Shown here piece after piece: positions 27,444 through 34,100 of a stretch of DNA of 64,000 nucleotides. The position numbers and the translations under genes were made by a program. The notes under the pieces were generated by a model. The model had not been told where the DNA came from. It did not search any database and saw only the letters and a list, made by a program, of their open reading frames with translations. Source of the DNA: Saccharothrix obliqua (GTDB lineage Bacteria > Actinomycetota > Actinomycetes > Mycobacteriales > Pseudonocardiaceae); assembly GCF_019375475.1 (NCBI RefSeq), contig NZ_JAHXGQ010000006.1, forward strand, positions 1 to 64,000, read 5' to 3'. Numbering within the stretch: position 1 is the stretch's first letter; every line of letters begins with the position of its first letter.

Positions 27444-28153
27444 CAGGAGAGCCGGGTGGGAGCGGCGAGTGCGGGGTCGGTCAACCCGAGTTCCGCGAAA
27501 CCCCGGCCCCGGAGCAGGCACGAGTCGCACGTCCCGCACGCCCGCCCCTCCGGGCTCGGGTCGTAGCAGCTGTGGGTCAGGGAGTAGTCCACACCGAGGT
27601 CGAGACCACGCTGGATCGTCTGCGCCTTGGACAACTCGATCAGGGGAGCGTGGACGCGCAGGTCCATGGTGCCGTCGACGGCGGCCTTCGTGGCGACCCT
27701 GGCGAGGTTCTGGAACGCTTCGATGAACTCCGGGCGGCAGTCCGGGTAGCCGCTGTAGTCGACCGCGCTCACCCCGATGAAGATGTCGCTCGCACCGAGT
27801 GTTTCGGCGTAAGCCAGGGCGAACGACAGGAACACGGTGTTCCGAGCCGGCACGTAGGTGATGGGTGCTTCGCCCGAACCGACCTCGTCGGCGCTCTCGT
27901 AGTGGGGCACGTCGATGTCCGCGGTCAGCGCCGAACCGCCGAACACGCGGAGATCGATCTCGGCAATGACGTGGCCGTCGACACCGATGGCCTCGGCGAC
28001 CCGCTTGGCGGCCTGGAGTTCGACGTCGTGACGCTGCCCGTACCGGAAGCTGAGGGCGTGCGGCTCGTAGCCCTCCGCGCGCGCGATGGCGAGAACGGTG
28101 GCCGAGTCCAGCCCTCCGCTGAGCAGGACCACGGCCTTGCGCTTCTCGTTCAT
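27443..28153 (-). CDS. queC: 7-cyano-7-deazaguanine (preQ0) synthase
   Basis: A 236-residue PP-loop ATPase with [14 protein letters not shown] (loop at 12-17), [11 protein letters not shown], and a C-terminal zinc site made from CYDP...CGTCDSC. It turns 7-carboxy-7-deazaguanine and ammonia into preQ0, the base expected to be used by the DpdA in the same operon. It is the first gene of the operon: AGGGG precedes the ATG and a promoter region with an inverted repeat lies upstream. No queF is present, so the pathway here stops at preQ0. Confidence 0.96.
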   Translation of the reverse strand: MNEKRKAVVLLSGGLDSATVLAIARAEGYEPHALSFRYGQRHDVELQAAKRVAEAIGVDGHVIAEIDLRVFGGSALTADIDVPHYESADEVGSGEAPITYVPARNTVFLSFALAYAETLGASDIFIGVSAVDYSGYPDCRPEFIEAFQNLARVATKAAVDGTMDLRVHAPLIELSKAQTIQRGLDLGVDYSLTHSCYDPSPEGRACGTCDSCLLRGRGFAELGLTDPALAAPTRLS

Positions 28154-28201
28154 CTCGAACCCCTCAAGATAGTGTCGGCGACCACATGCACGACGGTCAC
28201 C

Positions 28202-28276
28202 GAAAAGTGCTGAGCGCCGGTTAGGTTACTGCAACACTAATCATCACTGAGACCCGCCCGATATACAGCACTTTTC
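28202..28276. promoter_or_regulatory. Inverted repeat around the que-dpd operon promoter region
   Basis: GAAAAGTGCTG (28202-28212) and its exact complement CAGCACTTTTC (28266-28276) enclose 53 bp of AT-richer DNA upstream of queC. The arms could be operators for one regulator acting by looping, or the base of a long RNA stem. No preQ1-riboswitch consensus was recognised. Confidence 0.45.
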
Positions 28277-28375
28277 CGAACAGTGGACGTGTGGTTGCCC
28301 CCGAGTGGACCACCGCCGAGTCGTCCGACCCCCGGCCGGCACGGCCCCGGCGGCATCGGGTGAACGTCCGGACAA

Positions 28376-28393
28376 CCTTGCATACGATCAAGG
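28376..28393. promoter_or_regulatory. TetR operator and -10 box before the gene at 28395
   Basis: CCTTG-CATACGAT-CAAGG is a perfect 5-bp inverted repeat with an 8-bp spacer that contains TACGAT (28383-28388), a -10 box six bases from the ATG. The layout suggests a leaderless, autoregulated gene. Confidence 0.5.
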
Positions 28394-28394
28394 G

Positions 28395-28952
28395 ATGGCA
28401 CCCGACCCGGCGCGGCGCAGCGACCGGTCCCGGCAGGCCATCCTCGTCGCGGCCCTGGAGCTGGTGGAGTCGGTCGGGTACGCGAAGCTGACCATCGAGT
28501 CGGTGGCGGCGCGGGCGCGGGTGGGCAAGCAGACGATCTACCGGTGGTGGTCGTCGAAGGGGGCGCTGCTGTTCGACGCGCTGGTGGAGCTGGAGGCTTC
28601 GGGGCGGGTGGTGCGGCCGTGGGGCGAGTTGGGCGACGACCTCAAGGCCGAGTTGCGCGCCGCGGTGGACGAGTTGGCGCGGCGGCGGTTCGACCAGGTG
28701 TGCCGGGTGCTGGTGCACGAGGCGCGGACGGACCTGGTGGCGTTGCTGCTCGCGCCCCGGCGGGTCGTGCTGGAGCAGCGGTTGGCGGCGGCGCGGCGGG
28801 ACGGTGACATCCGCGCCGACGTGGACGTGCCCGCCGCGGCGGAGTTGTTGCTGGCGCCCGTGTACCAGCGGTGGTTGCTGCGGACCGGGCCGTTGAGCGG
28901 GTCGTTCTCCGACACGCTGGTGGACCTGACGCTCCGGGCGCTGCGCCGATGA
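28395..28952 (+). CDS. TetR family regulator
   Basis: A 185-residue regulator. The HTH includes ILVAALELVESVGYAKLTI and VGKQTIYRWWSSKGALL, typical of TetR proteins with the TetR_C_11-type C-terminus. It is divergent from the que-dpd operon, with 241 bp between, and lies 25 bp before an exonuclease gene on the same strand. A palindrome at its own -10 box suggests autoregulation. There is no sign that it controls the modification operon. Confidence 0.9.
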   Translation: MAPDPARRSDRSRQAILVAALELVESVGYAKLTIESVAARARVGKQTIYRWWSSKGALLFDALVELEASGRVVRPWGELGDDLKAELRAAVDELARRRFDQVCRVLVHEARTDLVALLLAPRRVVLEQRLAAARRDGDIRADVDVPAAAELLLAPVYQRWLLRTGPLSGSFSDTLVDLTLRALRR

Positions 28953-28977
28953 CCTTGCTCGGTAGGGTTGGCCGATC

Positions 28978-29814
28978 ATGGGGTATGCCGTGGTCGACGT
29001 GGAGACGACCGGGTTCGCGGCGGGGCGCGCGGACCGCGTGGTCGAGGTCGCGGTGGTGGAGCTGGACGCGGCCGGGCGGCGCACCGGCGAGTGGTGCACG
29101 CTGCTGAACCCGGGCCGCGACCTGGGTCCGCGGCACGTGCACCGGATCAGCGCCGCCGACGTGTGGGACGCGCCGACGTTCGCGGGGGTGGCGGGCGCGT
29201 TGGCGCGGCGGCTCGCGGGACGGGTGCTGGTGGCGCACAACCTCGCGTTCGACGCCCGGTTCCTGGCGGCCGAGTTCGCCCGGCTCGGCGTGGACGTCGC
29301 GTTGGACGGCCTGTGCACGATGCTGCTCGCGCCCCGGTTCCTGCCCGGCGCGGGCCGTTCCCTGCGAGCGTGCTGCGCCGCCGCCGGCATCGACCTGGCC
29401 GACGCGCACTCCGCGTTGCACGACGCCCGCGCCACCGGGCAACTGCTCGCCCACTACCTGCGGCACGGGCCGTTGACCGGTCCGCTGGTGCCGTGGCCGC
29501 GGGTGGCGGGCGACGACGTGCCGGAGGTGCGGCGCGGGCACGCGGTGGTCGCCGCCGAGCGGCCGGACGTCGCGTTGCGGCCCGGTGACGTCGTCGTGTT
29601 CACCGGGCAGATGGCGGAGCCGAGGGACGTGTGGGAGTCGCGGGCGCACGCGGCGGGGCTGGTCAGCCAGGGGTGGGTGACCCGGTCGACGCGGGTGCTG
29701 GTGGCGGCCGACCCGTTCACGCTGTCCGGCAAGGCGCGGCGGGCGCGGGCGTACCGGGTGCCGATCGTGTCCGAAGAGGACTTCCACGACCTGGTCGGTG
29801 CGTTACAACGGTGA
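28978..29814 (+). CDS. DEDDh 3'-5' exonuclease with C-terminal BRCT-like domain
   Basis: A 278-residue DnaQ-fold nuclease. Exo I is VVDVETTGF, Exo II is VAHNLAFDARFL and Exo III is HSALHDARATGQLL, giving the full set of acidic residues and the His. Residues about 195-278 (VVFTGQMAEPRDVWESRAHAAGLV...TRVLVAAD) resemble a BRCT domain. Such fusions are common in actinobacteria and are thought to act in DNA proofreading or repair. It follows a TetR gene by 25 bp. Confidence 0.9.
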   Translation: MGYAVVDVETTGFAAGRADRVVEVAVVELDAAGRRTGEWCTLLNPGRDLGPRHVHRISAADVWDAPTFAGVAGALARRLAGRVLVAHNLAFDARFLAAEFARLGVDVALDGLCTMLLAPRFLPGAGRSLRACCAAAGIDLADAHSALHDARATGQLLAHYLRHGPLTGPLVPWPRVAGDDVPEVRRGHAVVAAERPDVALRPGDVVVFTGQMAEPRDVWESRAHAAGLVSQGWVTRSTRVLVAADPFTLSGKARRARAYRVPIVSEEDFHDLVGALQR

Positions 29815-29917
29815 CCAAAGATCACCGTACCGGGTGGTGTTGGGGCTATTGAAATGCCCGCGACCTGTGGGGATGCTCTTGACGGACAGGCTCCATCCGG
29901 CGGAGGGCACGAGTCCT

Positions 29918-30742
29918 ATGAGCACCGTGCAGAGCAGTGCCGTGTGGGACGAACTCGTGTCCGGGCTGCCGTACGGGGTGCTGCTGCTGGACGGCTCCGG
30001 CGCCGTCCTCGCGGGCAACCGGGCCGCCTGCGCGTTGATGGGCGTGCTGCCCGGCCACCCGCGGCCCGAGGCACGCGACCCCTCCGGCGCGCCGCTGCCC
30101 ACCTGCGCCGAGCTGGCCGAGCAGGTGCTGCGCACCAGGGCGCCCCTGGTGATACCCATGGTCCTGCCGCACGCGAAGGTGTGGGCCGAGTACCAGCCGC
30201 TGGAGCCGCGCGGGCAGGTGCTGCTGGTGCTGCGGCCCGTGCAGGCGGACGTGCCGAACTCGGCGCGGATGCTGGACGCGTTGACCGGGTTGCCGGGGCG
30301 GGCGCTGCTGCTGGACCGGCTCGACCAGGCGTTGGTGCGGGCGCGGACGCACGGGACGCTCGCTTCGCTCGTGCTGGCCGACGTGCGCCAGCTCGCGGCG
30401 GTGAACCGGGAGCACGGGTTCGAGCGCGGTGATGAGTTGCTGACCGTCATCGCGAGCCGCCTGCGTGCGGGGTTGCGGGAGGACTACACGGTGGCGCGGT
30501 ACGGCGGGGACGAGTTCGCCGTGGTGGCCGAGCACCCGAACGGCAGCGGTGAGGCGCTTGCGGCGCGGGTGCGGGAGTTGGCCGGGCGGGGGGTGCGCAT
30601 CGCCGGCCGTCGGGTGCGGCCCGGGGTGCGTGCGTGCTGGGTGACGAGCGACGGTGCCGCGTCACCCCACTCCGTCATCGCTTACGTGGAGGAGCGGCTG
30701 CGGCAAAAGGCGCCCGTCTGCGACCTGACCCCGGACCGCTGA
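29918..30742 (+). CDS. GGDEF-domain protein with PAS-like N-terminus (probable diguanylate cyclase)
   Basis: A 274-residue cytoplasmic protein. Residues 1-115 look like a PAS sensor (GVLLLDGSGAVLAGNRAACALMG). The GGDEF domain begins at DALTGLPGRALLLDRL and carries an intact RYGGDEFAVV. No clear RxxD inhibitory site is seen at the usual place. The ATG at 29918 follows GGAGGG; an earlier ATG at 29873 is possible. It should make cyclic di-GMP, but activity cannot be read from the sequence. Confidence 0.88.
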   Translation: MSTVQSSAVWDELVSGLPYGVLLLDGSGAVLAGNRAACALMGVLPGHPRPEARDPSGAPLPTCAELAEQVLRTRAPLVIPMVLPHAKVWAEYQPLEPRGQVLLVLRPVQADVPNSARMLDALTGLPGRALLLDRLDQALVRARTHGTLASLVLADVRQLAAVNREHGFERGDELLTVIASRLRAGLREDYTVARYGGDEFAVVAEHPNGSGEALAARVRELAGRGVRIAGRRVRPGVRACWVTSDGAASPHSVIAYVEERLRQKAPVCDLTPDR

Positions 30743-31148
30743 ACATTCCGAGGAAATACTTTTGGCGGCAGTCGCGCCGGGCACAACGGCTCACGCGAAC
30801 TATGCGCCGGAAGCATCAGGCGCGAATTTCGGGGATCATGTTCCCGACTTCAGGTGATGCGCGAACCCGCACGCGCGTCGGACGCGGTTCAGCGACCGCC
30901 AGCCGATTCGGGAGCGGCTGGACCGCAGTATGCGGGCGCGGGAGCGCGTGACATCTCTTGTGGACTACCGGGTCGGGAGTACGCGTTTTTTCGTGTCAAG
31001 GCGTCGCAAGCCGTGTCATGCTGTGTCAAACCCGTGCGCGTGGTTGTGGGCCGTCGCGGTTCAGCCCAAGGTGGAGCCCGACCCCGTCGCGTCAGCCGGG
31101 GGGAGCGGCCTAAAAGCCACCGCTGTGCCCAGGGGAAGGAGTCCGGCG
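30743..31148. other. Intergenic region without a convincing gene
   Basis: These 406 bp show less biased base use than the neighbours. TGTCA occurs three times in a cluster near 30995-31030, ahead of the small open frame at 31149, and may be a regulator site. No RNA gene is recognised. Confidence 0.4.
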
Positions 31149-31391
31149 ATGTCACGTCCAGCAACTTCGGTCGCCAATGGTGACGCGCTATTACCCTTTC
31201 CCGTCCCGCCGGCGACGGGTGCGGCCGTTTTCGTGGTCCGGTGGCGGCTCGCGCGACACGCGTCGCGGTGCGCCAGCGCCGTGCCCGCGGGCGGGTCCGC
31301 CGGGGCGGCGGCCGGTGGTGGTAGCCGACCGGTCCGGGCGTGGTCGCCACCCCATCTGCGCAGTTCACAGACGCTCCAGGCAGTCACCTGA
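31149..31391 (+). CDS. Possible small protein
   Basis: An 80-residue frame starting MSRPATSVANGDALL behind a good ribosome binding site, GGAAGGAG. Codon use is AT-tolerant in the first 15 codons and GC-rich after, as in real actinobacterial genes. There is a short hydrophobic patch (TGAAVFVVRWRLA) and an Arg/Ser/Gly-rich end. No homology is recognised, and it may not be expressed. Confidence 0.4.
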   Translation: MSRPATSVANGDALLPFPVPPATGAAVFVVRWRLARHASRCASAVPAGGSAGAAAGGGSRPVRAWSPPHLRSSQTLQAVT

Positions 31392-31661
31392 CCAGAGACT
31401 GGCTACACTGGTGAGGTGACTTTCGTCGTATCCGGCCGGGTGTTCGCGAGCCCCGGGCACCGGGTGCGCGTGGGAAGCGTTTCCGCGTGATCGCGCCACC
31501 GGCGTGGCGTGCTAATTTCATCCCCCTCTGCTGTCTCGGTTTTCGCGCGTGACAACGACCGCGCCTGGTCGTGCGATGTGGCCACACCGTCGCCGATGAC
31601 CCCGAGATTTCCCGGAGCCTCCTCCTGTAATCGGCTTGGACGCGGGCGTCGGGATCCCAAG

Positions 31662-31691
31662 AAAGGCCCCCTGTGCCAGCGGGGGGCCTTT
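31662..31691. terminator. Strong bidirectional terminator hairpin
   Basis: AAAGGCCCCC (31662-31671) pairs perfectly with GGGGGCCTTT (31682-31691) around a 10-base loop. A-rich and T-rich arms allow termination on either strand. Confidence 0.8.
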
Positions 31692-31741
31692 CGCTTTCCC
31701 ATCTGTTTTGCGCCATTCGCTTGTGGGTGCGTTTGTGGGAC

Positions 31742-31948
31742 ATGCGATGGAGGTTCACATTCCCGCCGCGTCCCCGAGGCTCAAGCCGTGTGGAATGCTC
31801 GCATTGCAAGTACGTGGCAATTGCGGCAACGGACTGCCCGAGTGGGCGGTTGCCGGGTAACCGAGTAATGCTCGTTAATTCCGGTAACCCTGAGATTTCC
31901 CTTAGACCGTCGTCTACGCCCCTGATGGTGTTACACACGTTCGATTGA
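31742..31948 (+). CDS. Doubtful small open frame with a CxxC knuckle
   Basis: A 68-residue frame beginning MRWRFTFPPRPRG with CSHCKY in the middle and an additional Cys. Its base composition is AT-richer than that of its neighbours and the ribosome binding site is weak (GTGGGA). If real it would be a small zinc-knuckle protein acquired from elsewhere. Coding status is uncertain. Confidence 0.25.
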   Translation: MRWRFTFPPRPRGSSRVECSHCKYVAIAATDCPSGRLPGNRVMLVNSGNPEISLRPSSTPLMVLHTFD

Positions 31949-32057
31949 ACTGTCGTATGCTTTCTCCGAGCACCCCCCGATCTGGCAGTCGTGGGTGCTC
32001 CGTGGGCCTCGACAAGTCCCGCGTCCAAGCCGCTACAGAAGGAAGGAGGTGAGGCAG

Positions 32058-32276
32058 GTGAGCCCCTACTGGGTTTGTTTCCTGTGGATCACCGGCGTTC
32101 TCGCGCCGTCCCTGTTCATCCCGCTGGTGCTGCACGGCTACTCGCTCGACGACGCCGCCACGGCATCCGGCTTGATGGCCATGGTCGCGGCCGAGGTCGC
32201 GGTGCGCATCTTCGGCAACACTCCTGGCGCCGGCGGCGCCGGTGGTAACCCGGCGCTCGGCCCGGCAACGGCCTGA
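32058..32276 (+). CDS. Small membrane protein of the HTH cassette
   Basis: A 72-residue protein starting VSPYWVCFLWITG with a GTG behind a near-perfect AAGGAGGTGAG. Two hydrophobic segments (about 3-22 and 35-52) suggest a hairpin in the membrane; the end is Gly/Pro/Ala-rich. It is 59 bp before an HTH gene, separated from it by a perfect hairpin, so the two look like one unit. The function is unknown. Confidence 0.65.
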   Translation: MSPYWVCFLWITGVLAPSLFIPLVLHGYSLDDAATASGLMAMVAAEVAVRIFGNTPGAGGAGGNPALGPATA

Positions 32277-32292
32277 GCCGCGTGACCACCTC

Positions 32293-32320
32293 GCGTGGAC
32301 GCCCGCCTGGGCGTCCACGC
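32293..32320 (+). promoter_or_regulatory. Perfect 12-bp hairpin between the small membrane gene and the HTH gene
   Basis: GCGTGGACGCCC (32293-32304) and GGGCGTCCACGC (32309-32320) pair exactly around the tetraloop GCCT. It ends one base before AGGAAGGAGA, the ribosome binding site of the HTH gene. It may regulate that gene's translation, act as an attenuator, or be the operator of the HTH protein. Confidence 0.55.
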
Positions 32321-32335
32321 AGGAAGGAGATCTCC

Positions 32336-32713
32336 ATGTCCCACGAGACCCCGGAGGCCGCGGCCGCGATCGAGGATTTGGGTTACCGGCTGCGCCGGGC
32401 CCGCCGCGACGCCGGTGAGCTGTCCTTGCGAGACCTGTCCCGACGTACCAACCACGCCGCCTCGCCCAGCACCGTGCAACGGGCGTTGAGCGGCAAGGTC
32501 CTGCCCGCGTGGCGGGTCGTCGACGCGTTGCTGCGCTTGGGCTTCGGCATCGACAAGCAGACGGTGGACACCGAGTGGCGTCCCCTCTGGGTCGCCGCCA
32601 AGGACCTGGTGGACCCGCTCGACCCGCCGGTCCGACCGGTCGACCCCGACACGCGTGCTGGTAGTGCGGTCGTGCACATCACCACCGCACGGGCCCACCT
32701 CAGGACGGCCTGA
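32336..32713 (+). CDS. XRE-type helix-turn-helix protein
   Basis: A 125-residue protein. The HTH spans about residues 12-70 (LGYRLRRARRDAGELSLRDLSRRTN then SPSTVQRALSGKVLPAW), the type found alone or fused to larger signalling proteins in actinobacteria. A Pro-rich stretch and a polar tail follow. AGGAAGGAGA lies before the ATG. It probably regulates its own unit with the small membrane protein. Confidence 0.8.
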   Translation: MSHETPEAAAAIEDLGYRLRRARRDAGELSLRDLSRRTNHAASPSTVQRALSGKVLPAWRVVDALLRLGFGIDKQTVDTEWRPLWVAAKDLVDPLDPPVRPVDPDTRAGSAVVHITTARAHLRTA

Positions 32714-32725
32714 CCACACCACCCA

Positions 32726-32762
32726 CGGCCCCGGCGACCACGTCGCCGGGGCCTTTGTTGTT
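32726..32762 (+). terminator. Rho-independent terminator after the HTH gene
   Basis: GGCCCCGGCGAC (32726-32737) pairs with GTCGCCGGGGCC (32741-32752), loop CAC, followed by TTTGTTGTT. It starts 13 bases after the stop codon. Confidence 0.9.
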
Positions 32763-34048
32763 GCGGGGGCGTGGCCTTGAGCCGGGAGGTCGCGGCCGGG
32801 GGCTGGCTGTGGGGCGGGAGATCAGGAATGGGTGCGGGTGAGCTGAAGCCGGGCGAGCCGGGCGGGGCGACCGGCCGGGCGCGCCGCGGATGGCAGGGCG
32901 GAGCGGGCTGGGCCGGGCGAGGGGGCGCAGGCAGGGGCAGGCGGGGCGGGCCGGAGCGGAATCAGTTGGGGCCGGGCGGAACGGGACCGAGCCGGCTGGA
33001 GCTGGGCGGAGCGGGTTGGCGGAGCGGGCCGGAGCAGGCTGGCCGGGGCGGCCAGGGCCTGAGGGGGCTGGCAGGGGGTGCCGCGGAGGGACCGGGCTGG
33101 GGAAACGCGGGCCGGAGCGGAGTGGGCTGGGTGGCGCGGAGTGGGCCTGGCCCGGGGGCAGGCAGGGGCGGAGCGCAATGGCCGGCGCGGAGCACGGAGG
33201 CGGAGGCCGCGCGGAGGAGGCTTGGGGTGAAGGGCCGAGCGGGCGGGGCGGAATGGGTTGGGGTCGGGTGAGTTGGGGCCGAGTCGGCTGGAACTGGGCG
33301 GGCAAGGCCGAGGGACAGGCGCGGGGCGGAGTGGGCGGGGTGGAGGGGGCAGACCGGCGCGCCGCGGAGGGGTGGCCGGGCGGGGGCGGAGGGCAGCAAG
33401 GGGGAAGGGGGCAGCCGGGGTGCGCCGGGTTGGGGGGCGGGCCGGAGCGGAGGGGGCTGGGGCCGGTTGGCCGGGGTGGGCGGGTTGAGGTGGGCGTGGT
33501 TGGGCGGAGCGGACAGGCGCGGAGGGAGCAGGTCAGCGCGCCGCAGGGGGGCGGCCGGACGGGCCGGAGCAAGCCGGGCCTAGGCAGGGCGGCCAGGGCG
33601 GGGCGAAGGGGAGCTGGCCGGGGCGCGCCGGGTTCCAGGGGGAGGGCGGGGCGGAACGGGGGTGGGCCGGGCTGCTGGAGCTGGGCGGGTTGGCCGGGCC
33701 GGGCGGGTAGAGGCGGGCGTGGTTCGGCGAAGCGGACCGGGGAGGGGCCGAGCGCAGCGGGGCGAGCGCAGCGGAAGGGCCGGGCGTGGAATGGGCGGTT
33801 GGGCGGAGCGGGCCGGGGAGGGGCCGAGGGCAGAGAGGCCGAGCGCAGCGGGTGGGGTGAGCGGGGGCGGGCGCGGAAGGGGCGAGCGCAGCGGGGCGAG
33901 CGCAGCGGAAGGGGCGGGCGCGGAAGGGGCGGTTGGGCGGAGCGCCGGGGGCGAGGGCGGAGAGGCCGAGCGCAGCGAGCGGAGGCGGGCGCGGAAGGGC
34001 GGGCGAGGGGGGTTGGGCGAGGGGGGTTGGGCGGGGCGTGGGGAAGGG
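32763..34048. repeat. 1.3-kb G-skewed low-complexity region
   Basis: The plus strand is dominated by G (well over half by eye), with C second and A/T scarce, built from degenerate GGGCGG, GAGCGGG and GGCCGGGC units. One longer unit, GAGCGCAGCGGGGCGAGC plus CAGCGGAAG, occurs near 33750-33778 and again near 33884-33912. Runs of three or more G are dense enough for G-quadruplexes. Long frames exist on both strands but encode only Gly/Arg/Ala or Pro/Arg/Ala low complexity. It lies between two convergent terminators, so it is probably non-coding. Confidence 0.75.
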
Positions 34049-34080
34049 CAGAGCCCCCGGCGGGGGTGCCGGGGGCTCTG
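34049..34080 (-). terminator. Terminator hairpin of the giant surface-protein gene
   Basis: CAGAGCCCCCGG (34049-34060) and CCGGGGGCTCTG (34069-34080) form a perfect 12-bp stem 20 bp after the stop codon at 34101. It has no T-run on the minus strand. Confidence 0.65.
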
Positions 34081-34100
34081 GGGTGGGTGGGTTGGGTGGG

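Larger units (their letters stand above)
31392..32057. other. Sparse intergenic region with a terminator and a possible promoter
   Basis: A -10-like TACACT (31402-31407) and a strong terminator at 31662-31691 frame a possible transcript of about 280 nt that holds no clear gene, perhaps an untranslated RNA. From about 31700 to 31960 the DNA is distinctly less GC-rich than its surroundings. GTTC-GATT-GAAC (about 31938-31949) and a GAGCACCC/GGGTGCTC stem lie just before the small membrane-protein gene. Confidence 0.4.

Noticed and set aside
21127-28153. Queuosine (tRNA) biosynthesis operon
   Set aside because: queF, queA, queG and a canonical tgt are missing from the window. The transglycosylase is DpdA-like and accompanied by DGQHR proteins, which points to DNA.
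28154-28300. preQ1 riboswitch before queC
   Set aside because: I could not see the known preQ1 aptamer consensus. The inverted repeat is a simpler explanation of the visible structure.
20692-28400. Prophage or integrative element carrying the que-dpd operon
   Set aside because: No integrase, transposase, recombinase, tRNA target or structural gene was seen at either edge.
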